NCBI GenBank assembly: GCA_965153355.1
Contig: OZ231127.1
Location: forward strand, 79,732,001 to 79,796,000
Reading direction: 5' to 3'
From: Flaccisagitta enflata
Taxonomy: Eukaryota; Chaetognatha; Sagittoidea; Aphragmophora
Length of the DNA: 64,000 nt
In this document: in pieces, positions 34,396-45,154 of the stretch
Position numbering within the stretch: the stretch's first letter is position 1
How the letters are laid out: every line of letters starts with the position of its first letter
Program-made: the position numbers and the translations under genes
Notes under the pieces: model-generated
What the model saw: only the letters and a program-made list of their open reading frames with translations
Told to the model about the DNA's origin: nothing
Databases searched by the model: none

Positions 34396-35107
34396 GTTGA
34401 GTTGCGCCAATCTGGTCATTTTGTGGATCTTGCCCCCATCCCGCCCACCTCCAAACATCAATTTTTTTCAAATTCATCCATCCGCATTTCACTGTAACAA
34501 AACTTTGTAAGTTATGCTATTGCTCTCATTATCTGTTTAACTATCCCTGTTGTAAAAATGTTTTCATTCTTTGCTGGTTGACTATCGCCTCTTAGTATTT
34601 TTGGCATTTAGTAAATGATTAGTCCCTGAGAGCATGTTGAGGAATGCTTAGGATAAACACTGCAATATGCAAAACCCATCAAAGCATTGATCTCATAGCT
34701 TCACTAAGAGGATCTGTTGATCTCGCTTACTGCCACAATAGTAGCTCAATGCACACATTAAAGGTCAATCTGTTAATCCAATCATAACCCCAAAATTCCC
34801 TGTGCTCCGAGCTCAAAAGAGGACGCATCGTTGCCCTATTGGGCTTGTTTTTTTTGCTTGGTGAAACTCTTACCATTCGAATGCATTCTGTGGACTGTTA
34901 TCAGGGATTGAAACCTAATTCTCTCCATCATGTTCAACGATGTTAAATTTTGGCTTTCTTGCTTGACTACCCCTTCCCTTCTCACCCGCACGCGACCAAG
35001 GAAGGCGCATGTCCGACATTATTAAGGGAAATGCCAATTTTGATTTGACAACTTGGTTTATTTAGATGCCTTCATATTGGTCAATGTTAATGTTGGTTCA
35101 TATTTAG
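34396..35107. other. No exon seen; presumed intron of the host gene
   Basis: Ordinary sequence without repeats or a convincing exon. It ends in the acceptor TTGGTTCATATTTAG. Confidence 0.5.
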
Positions 35108-35309
35108 ATGCGGCTGACGAGGAGAATATTTGTTGCGCCGAAATTTGCGGCAAAACGACTCATTTTCATCCGTGCCCTTGCTTGGCTCCGGTGCGGCAAG
35201 ATCCGATCCCGTACGACGCGCTGCTGGAAAAACGCAAAGCGGATCATCCAGAATGGTACATCGACCCTTACGGCCTGGCAGACGACGACCACGCCAACAA
35301 GATTATGAG
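35108..35309 (+). CDS. Host gene exon 1 of the visible part
   Basis: Acceptor ...CATATTTAG at 35107 and donor GTGAGA at 35310. It enters in the middle of a codon (the first two bases AT complete it) and leaves after AG of a split Arg codon. It reads AADEENICCAEICGKTTHFH, continues with a Cys/His-rich PCPC segment and ends EWYIDPYGLADDDHANKIM. The Cys/His spacing could bind a metal, but no named domain is recognised. The upstream part of the gene is not identified. The last 68 bp and the donor are the template of the tandem array that follows. Joined with the later exons it gives one continuous frame of about 309 residues. Confidence 0.75.
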
Positions 35310-36051
35310 GTGAGATGATCATGCAGAATGGTACATCGACCCTTACGGCCTGGCAGACGACGATCACGCCAACAAGATAATGAGGTGAGATGATCATGCA
35401 GAATGGTACATCGACCCTTACGGCCTGGCAGACGACGATCACGCCAACAAGATCATGAGGTGAGATGATCATGCAGAATGGTACATCGACCCTTACGGCC
35501 TGGCAGACGACGATCACGCAAACAAGATTATGAGGTGAGATGATCATGCAGAATGGTACATCGACCCTTACGGCCTAGCAGACGATGATCATGCAGAATG
35601 GTACATCGACCCTTACGGCCTGGCAGACGACGACCACGCCAACAAGATAATGAGGTGAGATGATCATGCAGAATGGTACATCGACCCTTACGGCCTGGCA
35701 GACGACGATCACGCCAACAAGATTATGAGGTGAGATGATCATGCAGAATGGTACATCGACCCTTACGGCCTGGCAGACGACGATCACGCCAACAAGATTA
35801 TGAGGTGAGATGATCATGCAGAATGGTACATCGACCCTTACGGCCTGGCAGACGACAATCTCGCCAAGAAGATTATGAAGTGAGATGATCATGCAGAATG
35901 GTACATCGACCCTTACGGCCTGGCAGACGACAATCTCGCCAAGAAGATTATGAAGTGAGATGATCATGCAGAATGGTACATCGACCCTTACGGCCTGGCA
36001 GACGACGATCACGCCAACAAGATTATGAGGTGAGATGATTGCGCAGAATGG
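35242..36051 (+). repeat. 75-bp tandem array copied from an exon end and its 5' splice site
   Basis: The unit is the last 68 bp of the exon plus the first 7 intron bases (GTGAGAT). Ten units of exactly 75 bp start at 35242, 35317, 35392, 35467, 35587, 35662, 35737, 35812, 35887 and 35962, plus one 45-bp unit (start 35542) with a 30-bp deletion. Ten potential donors with GTGAGA result. Reading past any donor meets an in-frame TGA at once. Units differ by only a few bases, so the expansion is recent. Confidence 0.95.
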
Positions 36052-36617
36052 AGTCGGCGACTAGTTAACAGGATCAAAAGCCTGTATGCTGATCACCCGC
36101 GGTGGTTTTCCGTATTTTTTTGAACCAGCGCCCCGGGCGCTTTGGGACTTGGAAAAAAAATATTTTCATTTCACCTTCCAATTAGCGCCCTCTTTTGACT
36201 AGCGAACACTCTTTAATCCTATGTCATTTACAATGTACGCTACTTGAAACATCAGTATGTATCAAAGTAACATTTTCGCTTGTTTTCGATTTAAGCCTTG
36301 ACATAGGACAGTAAGCAAAATATTTCCATTTTTTAAGATCATTTGCTTTTTCATCTTCCTTCAAATCCTTCAAACAATTGATGATCTGAAGCTCCGTTCT
36401 ACTTCTTTAGTCACCTCATAATAGTTGTGCTTTATTTCCTATAGACGGGTAGGAATAATTTACATGGCTGTTCCTCATCCAAGGACGTAGTAGGTGTCTA
36501 CCTGTTTCAGGCTGTTTGTGTTTTGAGTGTTTCAGAATGATCGTCTTTGGAATGTTAGGATATACTAGTGCAAAAATCTAAATAGTCGTTTCTTTTTTTC
36601 CCATTTTGGTCTCCCAG

Positions 36618-36738
36618 AATGTTATTGGGCGAAGTTTCTGAGGAGGAGGCGAATCAATTATTGGATAATTTGATGACGGAAGAGGAAAAACAGGAAGAGC
36701 AAGAAGACGATATGGACTCCCTTCAGGGATCGGAACCG
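36618..36738 (+). CDS. Host gene exon 2
   Basis: Acceptor TTTTGGTCTCCCAG at 36617 and donor GTGAGA at 36739. The first base completes the split Arg codon (AG|A), then MLLGEVSEEEANQLLDNLM and the acidic TEEEKQEEQEDDMDSLQGSE follow, ending on a codon boundary. Phase agreement with the exons on both sides supports it. The acidic, probably helical segment has no recognised domain. Confidence 0.8.
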
Positions 36739-36756
36739 GTGAGATGAAGTCGTGTG

Positions 36757-37490
36757 GAAAAAGAAAGAAAAGGAGAAAATCAAAAGCCATGAGAGAAAGG
36801 AATGGGAAGAAAAAAAACATTACAAAGAATAGCGAAGAAATGAAAAGAAAAGTAAAGTAAAGTAAAGTAAAGTAAAGTAAAGTAAAATAATGTAAAGTAA
36901 AGTAAAGTAAAGTAAAGAAAAGAAAAAGCAAAAGACAGAGATGGAAAAGAAAGGTAAAGTAAAGTAAAGTAAAGAAAAGAAAAGAAAAGAAAAGAAAAGA
37001 AAAGAAAAGAAAAGAAAAGAAAAGAAAAGAAAAGAAAAAAAAAGAAAGAAAAGAAAAAATCAAAAGCCATGAGAGAAAGGAATGGGAACAAAAAAAAACA
37101 ATACAAAGAATAGAAAAGAAAAGAAAAGAAAAGAAAAAAGAAAGAAGTAAAGTAAAGTAAAGTAAAGTAGAAAGTAAGTAAAGTAAAGTAAAGAAAGAAA
37201 AGAAAAGAAAGAAAAGAAAAGAAGATAAAAAGCAAAAACAAAAAAGACTGGGAAGGAAAAGAGAGAGGTAAGTAAAGAAAAGAAAAGAAAAGAAAAGAAA
37301 GAAAAGAAAAGCAAAAGACAGAAACAAAGAAAAATAGAAAAAAAGCAAAAAAGAAAAAAAAAAAGAAAGAAAAAGAAAAGAAAGAAAAGAAAAGAAAAGA
37401 AAAGAAAGAAAGAAAAGAAAAGAAAGAAAAGAAAAAAAGAAACCAACCAAAACGTATGGGTTGAAAAAGAATGAAAGAAAGAAAGAACGA

Positions 37491-37562
<72 letters not shown>

Positions 37563-37640
37563 AAAAAAAAAGAAAGAAAAACAGAAAGAAAAAAGAAAGG
37601 AAAAAAGAAAGAAAGAAAGTAAGAACAATAAAAGCATCGA
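36757..37640. repeat. Purine-rich (AAAGT)n, (AAAGA)n and (GAAA)n array
   Basis: Nearly pure-purine tract of about 0.9 kb in the intron. A segment beginning CAAAAGCCATGAGAGAAAGG occurs twice, at 36780 and 37060. Long Phe/Ser/Leu frames on the minus strand are artefacts. Confidence 0.95.
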
Positions 37641-37802
37641 AAAAGAAAAAGATCCCGCACGTGCGGCTGGCAATGTGAGTTACGAGGAGAATAGATGTGA
37701 ACTGAAGCAGGTGAATATTGAGAGTAAGTGTCGTTGGTACGACATAAATATTTCGCCGGCTGGAAGACGGACCTGTTTCGTGACAGACGCGTTCACGAAG
37801 GG

Positions 37803-38053
37803 CGACTCTGTCACTCGCTATGTTCGTTCGCTCGCATCGCTCACTCCGATCATGCGCTTTACACATGATTACAGCCCAGTCAACCATCCACTTTGCTACG
37901 CCCCCTCCACTCAATCGCTCCATTCAAGGGCTCGCTCACTCACTCCGCTCACTCATTCTTGAGATGCTTGAAATTCATGAATATGCGTTCACGCTGGAAA
38001 AGCGGTATCAATGGAGAAAGACGGGATTATTGTCGTCATGAGAAACACGCCCT
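37803..38053 (-). repeat. Dispersed GGGCGTGTTTCT / GAGCGAGC element, copy 2
   Basis: Inverted relative of 31165-31379 with CACTCGCTATGTTCGTTCGC and GCTCGCTCACTCACTCCGCT, ending GAAACACGCCC. More diverged than the others. Confidence 0.65.
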
Positions 38054-38097
38054 TAAGCGTCGTTGGTACGGCATGAATATTTCGCCGTCTGGAGGAA

Positions 38098-38642
38098 GAC
38101 GTGTTAAAAGTGTTGAAAGGACACGAAAGTCGACTTTTAACCAAACGAAGATAAAATGCCCCTGTCAAATCTAACCTACTCTTTCCATTTCAGTGTTTTG
38201 AGTGAGTGAGTGAGTGAGTGAGTGAGTGAGTGAGTGAGTGAGTGAGTGAGTGATTGAAAGTGTTGAAAGGACACGAAAGTCGACTTTTAACCAAATAAAT
38301 ATAAGATGCCCCGGTCAAATCTAACCTACTCTTTGTGGGGGGGATAGCTCAGAGGTAGCGTGTGCGTTCGTGGCCCTCTGGGTCACGAGTTCGAGTCCTG
38401 CATTGGGTGAGTCTTTTCAACGGAGGTTGGAATTCTCAACCATACGATCGGGCTCTAGGAGGGGTTGCCTGGTGAATCCAGTAAAAACAGCTAGCTAGAG
38501 GGGGGGATGGAAGGGAGGAAGGGATGGTAACAATGGATCTGGACAGGGGCGCCTCGAATGGTGGATCTGCCTAACTGTGTTAGCAGGCAGAAAGCCCCTT
38601 ACTGTACAAAAGTATGGGAAACTTCCACTCCTCCCAAGTGGC

Positions 38643-38677
<35 letters not shown>

Positions 38678-38870
38678 CCTACTCTTCCCATTTCAGTGTT
38701 TTGAGTGAGTGAGTGAGTGAGTGAGTGAGTGAGTGGGTGATTGAGTGATTGAAAGTGTTGAAAGGACATGAAAGTCGACTTTTAACCAAACGAAGATAAA
38801 ATGCCCCTGTCAAATCTAACCTACTCTTTCAATTTCCGTGTTTTAGCGAGTAAGTGGAGTGGATGTGTGT
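38098..38870 (+). repeat. Three tandem units of about 160 bp with (GAGT)n
   Basis: Units contain AGTGTTGAAAGGACACGAAA, GTCGACTTTTAACCAAACG and TCTAACCTACTCTTTCCATT and end in (GAGT)n. They start at about 38102, 38254 and 38751. The middle one is split by a SINE. Confidence 0.85.
38334..38675 (+). mobile_element. tRNA-derived SINE with (CAA)n tail
   Basis: The head has an A-box-like TAGCTCAGAGGTAGCG and a B-box-like GAGTTCGAGTCCTG, as in a tRNA-related RNA polymerase III promoter. A 250-bp body and a (CAA)n tail follow. The 11-bp AACCTACTCTT on both sides (38323-38333 and 38676-38686) is a target duplication. Neighbouring tandem units show the empty site. No intact tRNA fold extends across the head. 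Confidence 0.88.
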
Positions 38871-39401
38871 GAATGGATGTGTCGCAGTTTTGAATGTATA
38901 CTGGCCGATTTGACATGGAAACCGTCACTCATTTGTTTTTTTTTTTTGGTTGCCATGTACCGATTTTTATGCGTCTTTGTGTAAATTACATGACTGATAA
39001 CATGACTGATTACATTACTGTTTTCATGACTGATTTAACAGCCTGAGCCTATTTTTGTCCGTTTTTCATCATCATTTACGGTAGACCATGCAGCCCTTGT
39101 TTCCGAATCCTCTTTACAGCCTAATGCTTTTACTTTTCAGCTCCAATCTGATTTCCATATCTCAATCATATTTACTTCCAATTGTCTCTTTCAAGTTTTT
39201 TCCACTTTCTTCCGTTTCTACTTCTCAAACACGCGCTTTCCTATTTGTTCTTTCTGTTTCTCTCTTTCTTACGCTGAATTTTATTCTATTTTTTACGAAA
39301 CATTTTTTCTTCCACTTTTGCTGTCATTGTCATTGCCTCCTCCTCCATCTTCCTCTATCAACCTGCTTGTTTGAATCCATATCCGCTACTTTCATATTCT
39401 T

Positions 39402-39559
39402 AGGTGCGCCAGGACACCTCTATAACTTGCTTTGTCGGTCGTTCAGTCGGTCGGTCGGTTGGTCGGTCGGTCGGTTGGTCGGTCGGTTGGTCCGTCGGTC
39501 GGTCGGTCGGTCGGTCGGTCACGTAATCGTTTGACGATCCACACGGCGCTCCTACTTGC
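39402..39559 (+). repeat. Hairpin-headed dispersed element, AGGTGCG type
   Basis: Head AGGTG-CGCCAGGA-CACCT, CTATAACTTGCTTTGTCGGTC, a long GGTCGGTCGGTTGGTC tract, then ACGATCCACACGGCGCTCCT and TGCCCTTGTTA at the tail. Confidence 0.8.
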
Positions 39560-39980
39560 CCTTGTTACAGTCTGCTGCTTTCCAACTCCAACATAATCGA
39601 TGATGGTTCCCGTCCCTACATATATGTATATATTCACCAAATTTCCCCTTTATCCACCAAATTAATAACTGTACACTAAATCGCCACTTCGAAAATTTCC
39701 ACCTAATGTTGTTTTCATCCAAGCCATTTCGACACTCTCAACGATTCAACCACATTGCCACATTTACAGTAAATCTACTTTGTCGCCATTGCCTCTACCC
39801 TTGACTGCATTGCCACTTTGAAACATCCCGTCACAGTCTGTACCACGCTACCATTTCCACTTACTCTACCGCATAACCATTTTAACATTCTCGGCCCCAT
39901 TGCATCGCGCTATTCTGACTACCTTTTCCATTTCTGTTTCTCGGTCACATTCCGATTTCCGTACATATATTCTGTAAAAC

Positions 39981-40063
39981 GCCACCACCACCGCCGCCGC
40001 CATCGCCACCGCCGCCGCCGCCGCCGCCATCGCCACCGCCACCGCCGCCGCCATCGCCACTGC

Positions 40064-40113
<50 letters not shown>

Positions 40114-40141
40114 CCATCACCACCGCCACTGCCATCGCCGC
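39981..40141. repeat. (CCG)n/(CCA)n microsatellite
   Basis: GCC, GCCACC and GCCATC repeats. Poly-His, Arg and Ala frames are artefacts. Confidence 0.95.
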
Positions 40142-40204
40142 TTCGAAGGAGAAATATTCTCTCCATTATATTTTCACCTCACTGCCGCCTACACGTTCAA
40201 ACGC

Positions 40205-40484
<280 letters not shown>

Positions 40485-40510
40485 TTCCACCCACAAAAAA
40501 ACGGCGCAAG

Positions 40511-40576
40511 ATTGCGGCTTGGCAGGCGGGCGGACAACATCAAACTCCGCTCTCAGAGCTCCTTCAAGATGGAAGC
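40511..40576 (+). CDS. Candidate extra exon of the host gene
   Basis: Between two microsatellites lies a short unique segment. With acceptor GGCGCAAG at 40510 (or GGCAG at 40525) and donor GTGAAT at 40577 it is open in phase 0 on both ends, the phase required between exons 36618-36738 and 41398-41463. It reads IAAWQAGGQHQTPLSELLQ then DGS. The base composition matches the other exons and a (TC)n tract supplies pyrimidines upstream. A transcript is needed to prove it. Confidence 0.42.
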
Positions 40577-40582
40577 GTGAAT

Positions 40583-40692
<110 letters not shown>

Positions 40693-41114
40693 ATAGAAAA
40701 ATGTAGAAAAAAAGAGAAAGTAGGATAGAAAAAAGAAAGAAAGAAAGAAAGAAAGACAGAAAGAAAGAAAGAAAGATAGAAACAAAAAAAAAGAAAGATA
40801 GAAAAAAAGAAAGAAAAGCGGAAAGGAAGAGAGCAGGGGAGACAATAGAGTCAGAAATAAAAGACAAGTAAAAGAGACCGATAAATAGACAAAAGAATGA
40901 CCGAAGAACACAGAAAAGAAAGACACAGAGCGACTCCGCAGACAAACTGTGACAGACGTAAGGACAGAACATTCAGATAGAAAAGTGGAAAAGGAAAGGG
41001 GTGCAGAAGTGAGATTTACAAGCGAAAGGAAAAGAAAAGAATGAGCATCATTTTGGGTAAAGGCGCGGAGTTTATTGACCAGCCAAGACAAGCAAAATAG
41101 TTTATTCGTCAATG

Positions 41115-41303
<189 letters not shown>

Positions 41304-41397
41304 TGCGAGCGTGCGCGCATGTGGGTATTATTAAGTATGATTAAATTTGAGCTTGTCGTGACCTAATATCTAACTTATGCTCTTTTCACATTGCCAG

Positions 41398-41463
41398 GAG
41401 CCTCTGTCACGCACTTCGAGTCCAGGCAGTCTGGCGCTTTCGGGCGTTGGAGACCAAGATGAG
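41398..41463 (+). CDS. Host gene exon 3
   Basis: Acceptor CTTTTCACATTGCCAG at 41397 and donor GTAAAA at 41464; 22 codons in phase 0. It reads EPLSRTSSPGSLALSGVGDQ then DE, a Ser/Pro-rich, probably disordered linker. The donor is the weaker first member of a row of six tandem copies, the others reading GTGAG. Confidence 0.7.
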
Positions 41464-41625
41464 GTAAAAGCAACAATGAATGATGACTGATGAGGTGAGA
41501 ACAACAGTGAATGTTGACCGATGGGGTGAGAACAACAATGAATGTCGACGGATGAGGTGAGAACAACAGTAAATGTTGCCTGATGAGGTGAGAACAACAA
41601 TGAATGTTGACTGAAGAGGTGAGCT
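41458..41625 (+). repeat. 31-bp tandem array copied from an exon end and 5' splice site
   Basis: Potential donors after GAG (or GGG) occur at 41464, 41495, 41526, 41557, 41588 and 41619, exactly 31 bp apart. Units read GATGAG, GTGAGAACAACA, ATGAATGTTGACT with a few changes. Using any donor after the first would run into a TGA in frame. Confidence 0.93.
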
Positions 41626-41640
41626 AGGTCAGTCGGTTGG

Positions 41641-41746
41641 TCTTTGGGTCGATTGGTCGATCAGTCGGTCGGTCGGTAACTTTTTCGAAATATGATCGTT
41701 TTTTGTTTGCTATATACCGCCCCTGCCCACCGTGTAAACAGCCTTG
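41641..41746 (+). repeat. Worn hairpin-type dispersed element
   Basis: Has the GGTCGATCAGTCGGTCGGTC tract, ACCGCCCCTGCCCACCGTG and ACAGCCTTGTT tail, but the head hairpin is lost. Confidence 0.55.
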
Positions 41747-41778
41747 TTTTTCAACATGCCAAATGTGATGTTTTGTAG

Positions 41779-41907
41779 TCGAGTTTGTCAGAAGAGGAAG
41801 AGGAAGAATTTCGTTGGCCGACTTGTCGAGAATTTTCCCCCGAAAACGGACAAAAAGCCATTCAAGAATTCATCGAGACGAGATGGAATCTACCAGATCA
41901 TTACAAG
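41779..41907 (+). CDS. Host gene exon 4
   Basis: Acceptor GTGATGTTTTGTAG at 41778 and donor GTTGGA at 41908, a weak match to consensus; 43 codons in phase 0. It reads SSLSEEEEEEFRWPTCREFS, then PENGQKAIQEFIETRWNLP and DHYK. An acidic run leads into what looks like the start of a helical folded domain. It keeps frame with both neighbours. Confidence 0.78.
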
Positions 41908-42028
41908 GTTGGAATTCTATTAGTGTACAAAGTTAGTTGTTGTTGTTGTCTTTTTGGTTACGTAGTAGGAGGGTTAGCGTCCTTTTGTCTTTTGTTTTTA
42001 GCGGTAAATCACTGGAACGGGGTAACGA

Positions 42029-42134
42029 GTTAGGGTTAGGGGTAGGGTTAGTGTTAGGGTTAGGGATAAGGTCAGGGATAGTCTTGGGGATCAGGTTAGG
42101 GTTAGGGTTAGGGCTAGTGTTAGGGTTAGGGGTG
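42029..42134 (+). repeat. Interstitial telomere-like TTAGGG repeats
   Basis: Degenerate (TTAGGG)n with GTTAGGG, GGTAGGG and GATAGT variants over about 105 bp inside an intron. Confidence 0.85.
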
Positions 42135-42245
42135 TTTTAGAGCTTAATATCTACTCGCCGATTGAAAGTTTGCTCTGGCGGAATTTTCGGGAAACTCAAG
42201 TGCGCTAAGTCATCTACAAAATGACCGTTGTTGTTGTTGTTTTTG

Positions 42246-42360
<115 letters not shown>

Positions 42361-42757
42361 GTAGTTATTGTTGTTGTAATCGGTGTCGAGGTAACTTCTG
42401 TTGTCATTGATACTGATATTGCCGTTATATTTGTCGATGTCATTATCGTCGTCATTGTCTTTGGCGCTGTTTTTTCTGTTGTTTTATTCGTTGTCTATGT
42501 TGTGGTGTCATCGTAAAGCAACGCGAGCGACAACGACGACGACGCCGATGACGAGGACGACGAGGACGACGAGGACGACGACGACGACGACGACTACACC
42601 GTTGTTAGATCTGTAGTGAGATGATGATGAAATGATGAGCGCGGTTGTTGTCCCTGAATTTTGTCGTGGTTTGAAGGACCGAAAATGAGATGGTTATGAC
42701 ACTCGTGTAAACACAAAGAAGATAGTTTACTAGGAACCAACAGAGAATTGTTTACAT

Positions 42758-42761
<4 letters not shown>

Positions 42762-42830
<69 letters not shown>
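42762..42830. repeat. (GA)n microsatellite
   Basis: Pure dinucleotide tract in the intron. The following 600 bp to the next exon are AT-rich and hold no exon that I can see. Confidence 0.95.
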
Positions 42831-42831
<1 letters not shown>

Positions 42832-43455
42832 ATTGAATTTTCTATTTTTTCTTTTAAATTCAAAAGAGAGAAAAGAGGTTCTCATGGTGCTGAAATAAAT
42901 CTGAAATTTTCCACCAAAAATTGAAAAAAAAAAAGAAAAAGGGAAAAAAAAGGGAAGGAAATAAGTACGACCGAACTGAAGAAAGAAAAGGAAGGATAAA
43001 AAGGAAGAAAAAAAAAAGGAATGGGGAAAGAGAAGTTATTTTCACGCACCAAGTGAAAACATAATTTAAAAGGAATTGCAAGAAAACAACATCGCGACAT
43101 GCATCATGCATTATTCATCATGAATCTTTTATCATGAAATCCCATCATATGCCATACTGCATTTTTCCATCCTTACTCATCAACGCGTTATGCTTTGAAT
43201 AAATATAACAATCAATATCTCAATCTATATCAATCTATATATCAATCTATGAAAGATGAACAACATAAGCACCCAACACTAGCCAAGCTAAAGATTAATC
43301 AACACATTTTACAATCAATCAACACTTTTTTCAATCAATCAATGTATTTTTCAATCAATCAACACATTTTTCAATTTATCGATATATAGAGGCTTAGTAT
43401 TCTTGATTGCTGCTTCAGAGAATTTTTAAAATGCAATTTCTTTTTTCAAACTCAG

Positions 43456-43569
43456 TTTTGCGTGGATTTCATCGGAAGTGTCGCCGGGCCGCCTGAACAG
43501 TACGTCGAAGATTTTTACTTCAGAACGAAATTCTCTGTTCCTACAAGACTGGAGCCAATTCCTTTGCAG
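43456..43569 (+). CDS. Host gene exon 5
   Basis: Acceptor TTTTTTCAAACTCAG at 43455 and donor GTACAC at 43570; 38 codons in phase 0. It reads FCVDFIGSVAGPPEQYVEDF, then YFRTKFSVPTRLEPIPLQ. The mix of aromatic and charged residues looks like part of a globular domain. Not recognised. Confidence 0.8.
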
Positions 43570-43597
43570 GTACACATTTTTGAGTGTCTCTTGAGTG

Positions 43598-43642
43598 TTT
43601 GGGTAATGGGTATGGTATTCCTCGCCATACCCATTACCCAAA
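43598..43642. other. Perfect 18-bp intronic hairpin
   Basis: TTTGGGTAATGGGTATGG at 43598-43615 and its exact reverse complement at 43625-43642, with a 9-nt loop, 29 nt downstream of a 5' splice site. It is shorter than a usual miRNA precursor. Confidence 0.9.
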
Positions 43643-44473
43643 CTGAAGATGTTGCGCTTATATTTGACAAAGCGACAAATTGATTCAATGTACTTTCATC
43701 CTCGATATGATAATTAATACTTATAACAAGAAACACTTAGGAAACACAAACGAATGGAAGGACTGGAAAGCTACCAATTGCAATCGCGTTGTGTGCACGT
43801 GTCCTCAGAAGAAAAAAAAGAAATGAAAGAAAAACTCATTATTCCTTTCTTCGTTTTGAATTGATCTTTTGTCTCGTGGCAGAGTGAGCAGATGTCGCGA
43901 AAATTGACTGATTCAAACTTAAGCACCGTGCCAAAAAACGGCTAAGGGCGATATTAGGAAATAGGTGAAATTGGTAGGTGGGGGGAAAGGTAAAGGAAAG
44001 AGGGTAGATGGGGGATTAGAAGGGTTTGAGGGCACTTGAGATATAGTAGCAGGGTCAATGTTTCAAAGTTAATGGTATCGTATGATCGAGTGAAAATGGT
44101 TGATATTAGCAGGAGGTCAATGATAGATGGGTGGATTGTTGATGGAAGCAGGGAGTTAGAGGTGATCGCAATAGGGGGGTTTAGGGTAGGTGGGTGATAG
44201 TAGCAGGAGATAAGGGGTGGATGGCTAATGGCAACGAGACTAAATCAGTGGTTAGGGATAGATGGTTGATGACTTGACAGCAGAGGGCTAAGTGTATGTG
44301 GGTTAGTGGGTGATGGTAGAGAGGGAGTTAGAAAAGAGAGATGTTGGTAGTAGGGGGTTTTGCCTTATGAATTATGATTGAATCATGGGGTGATCACGAG
44401 TAGGTGGGTGATAGTACGCGGTGTGTCAGGATGGGGAGCCAAGAATAGATGGATGATGATTGCAACTGTTAGA
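43643..44473. other. Intron without exon; degenerate GATGGTTGATAGTAGCAG repeats
   Basis: From about 43975 to 44465 words such as GGTGATAGTAGCAGG, GATGGTTGAT and GGGGTTAG recur irregularly, a decayed minisatellite. No coding signal. Confidence 0.5.
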
Positions 44474-44670
44474 GAAACAAGGCCGGATACACGGCTACCG
44501 AAGTCGCGTGCGGGTGGGCAGGAGCCATATTTGAGAGGGCGTTGACCATTTGGGCAGGAGCAGCTTATGGATTATGAAAAATCATAGTGATACGAGAAGA
44601 TGGTTGATAGTACGCGGACCGACCGACGGACAAAGCGGGTTGTAGAGTCGCGTGCACGCGACTAAAAAAG
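44474..44670 (-). repeat. Hairpin-headed dispersed element, AGTCGCG type
   Basis: On the minus strand the head is the perfect palindrome AGTCGCGTGCACGCGACT (44646-44663), then CTACAACCCGCTTTGTCCGT. The tail is CCCACCCGCACGCGACTTCG and GGCCTTGTTT. The best complete copy of this type. Confidence 0.9.
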
Positions 44671-45012
44671 AATCGTGATTTGCGGGTGAAACGACAACGA
44701 CGTTTGAATTGTAAAAGCGGAGAAAGATTGGCCTTTTGGAAATGATTTTCTCTTTAGGAAAAGTGAAGGAAAATGTGTATTGAAGCCACAACAAATTATG
44801 TACAACATGTCAACAACAAAATCAGTTTTTTTTTTTGGCCCCTCCTGACTTCGGTTTTTTTTATCCTTCTCATCGTATTTGTTGCTCTTACTAACTATTG
44901 TTGTCATTTTTGTCCCTTTCCGTCTGAAACGGTGTGTGTCTTTTACTCTTCCTGTGTTTTTATCTGTATTTTTATCTATTTATGTGTCTGTCTGTCTGTC
45001 TGTTTGTATCTG

Positions 45013-45014
<2 letters not shown>

Positions 45015-45082
<68 letters not shown>
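45015..45082. repeat. (CT)n microsatellite serving as a polypyrimidine tract
   Basis: Ends 9 bases before the acceptor AG of the exon at 45092. Confidence 0.9.
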
Positions 45083-45087
<5 letters not shown>

Positions 45088-45091
45088 CCAG

Positions 45092-45154
45092 AGAGCTGCG
45101 GTTCACTTCATCATCTCCGTCATGTTACATCACGATCGCCCAAAAGAGGAGAAG
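45092..45154 (+). CDS. Host gene exon 6
   Basis: Acceptor CTCTCTTTTTCCAG at 45091, immediately after a (CT)n tract, and donor GTAGAA at 45155; 21 codons in phase 0. It reads RAAVHFIISVMLHHDRPKEE then K, a short hydrophobic helix followed by a charged turn. It fits in frame between the exons at 43456 and 50414. Confidence 0.7.

Noticed and set aside
35104-36012. Long minus-strand open frames with 25-residue repeats (ISPHNLVGVIVVCQAVRVDV)
   Set aside because: They are the antisense of the 75-bp array; the unit length is a multiple of three, so any frame without a stop stays open.
35242-36051. CRISPR array
   Set aside because: Repeats are contiguous with no unique spacers, and the unit derives from an exon in a eukaryotic setting.
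36578-37923. Minus-strand frames of about 290-360 residues rich in Phe, Ser and Leu
   Set aside because: Pure translation of (AAAGA)n and (GAAA)n tracts; no start context or domain.
38334-38410. Functional tRNA gene
   Set aside because: A and B boxes are present, but the acceptor stem does not pair well and a SINE body, tail and target duplication follow.
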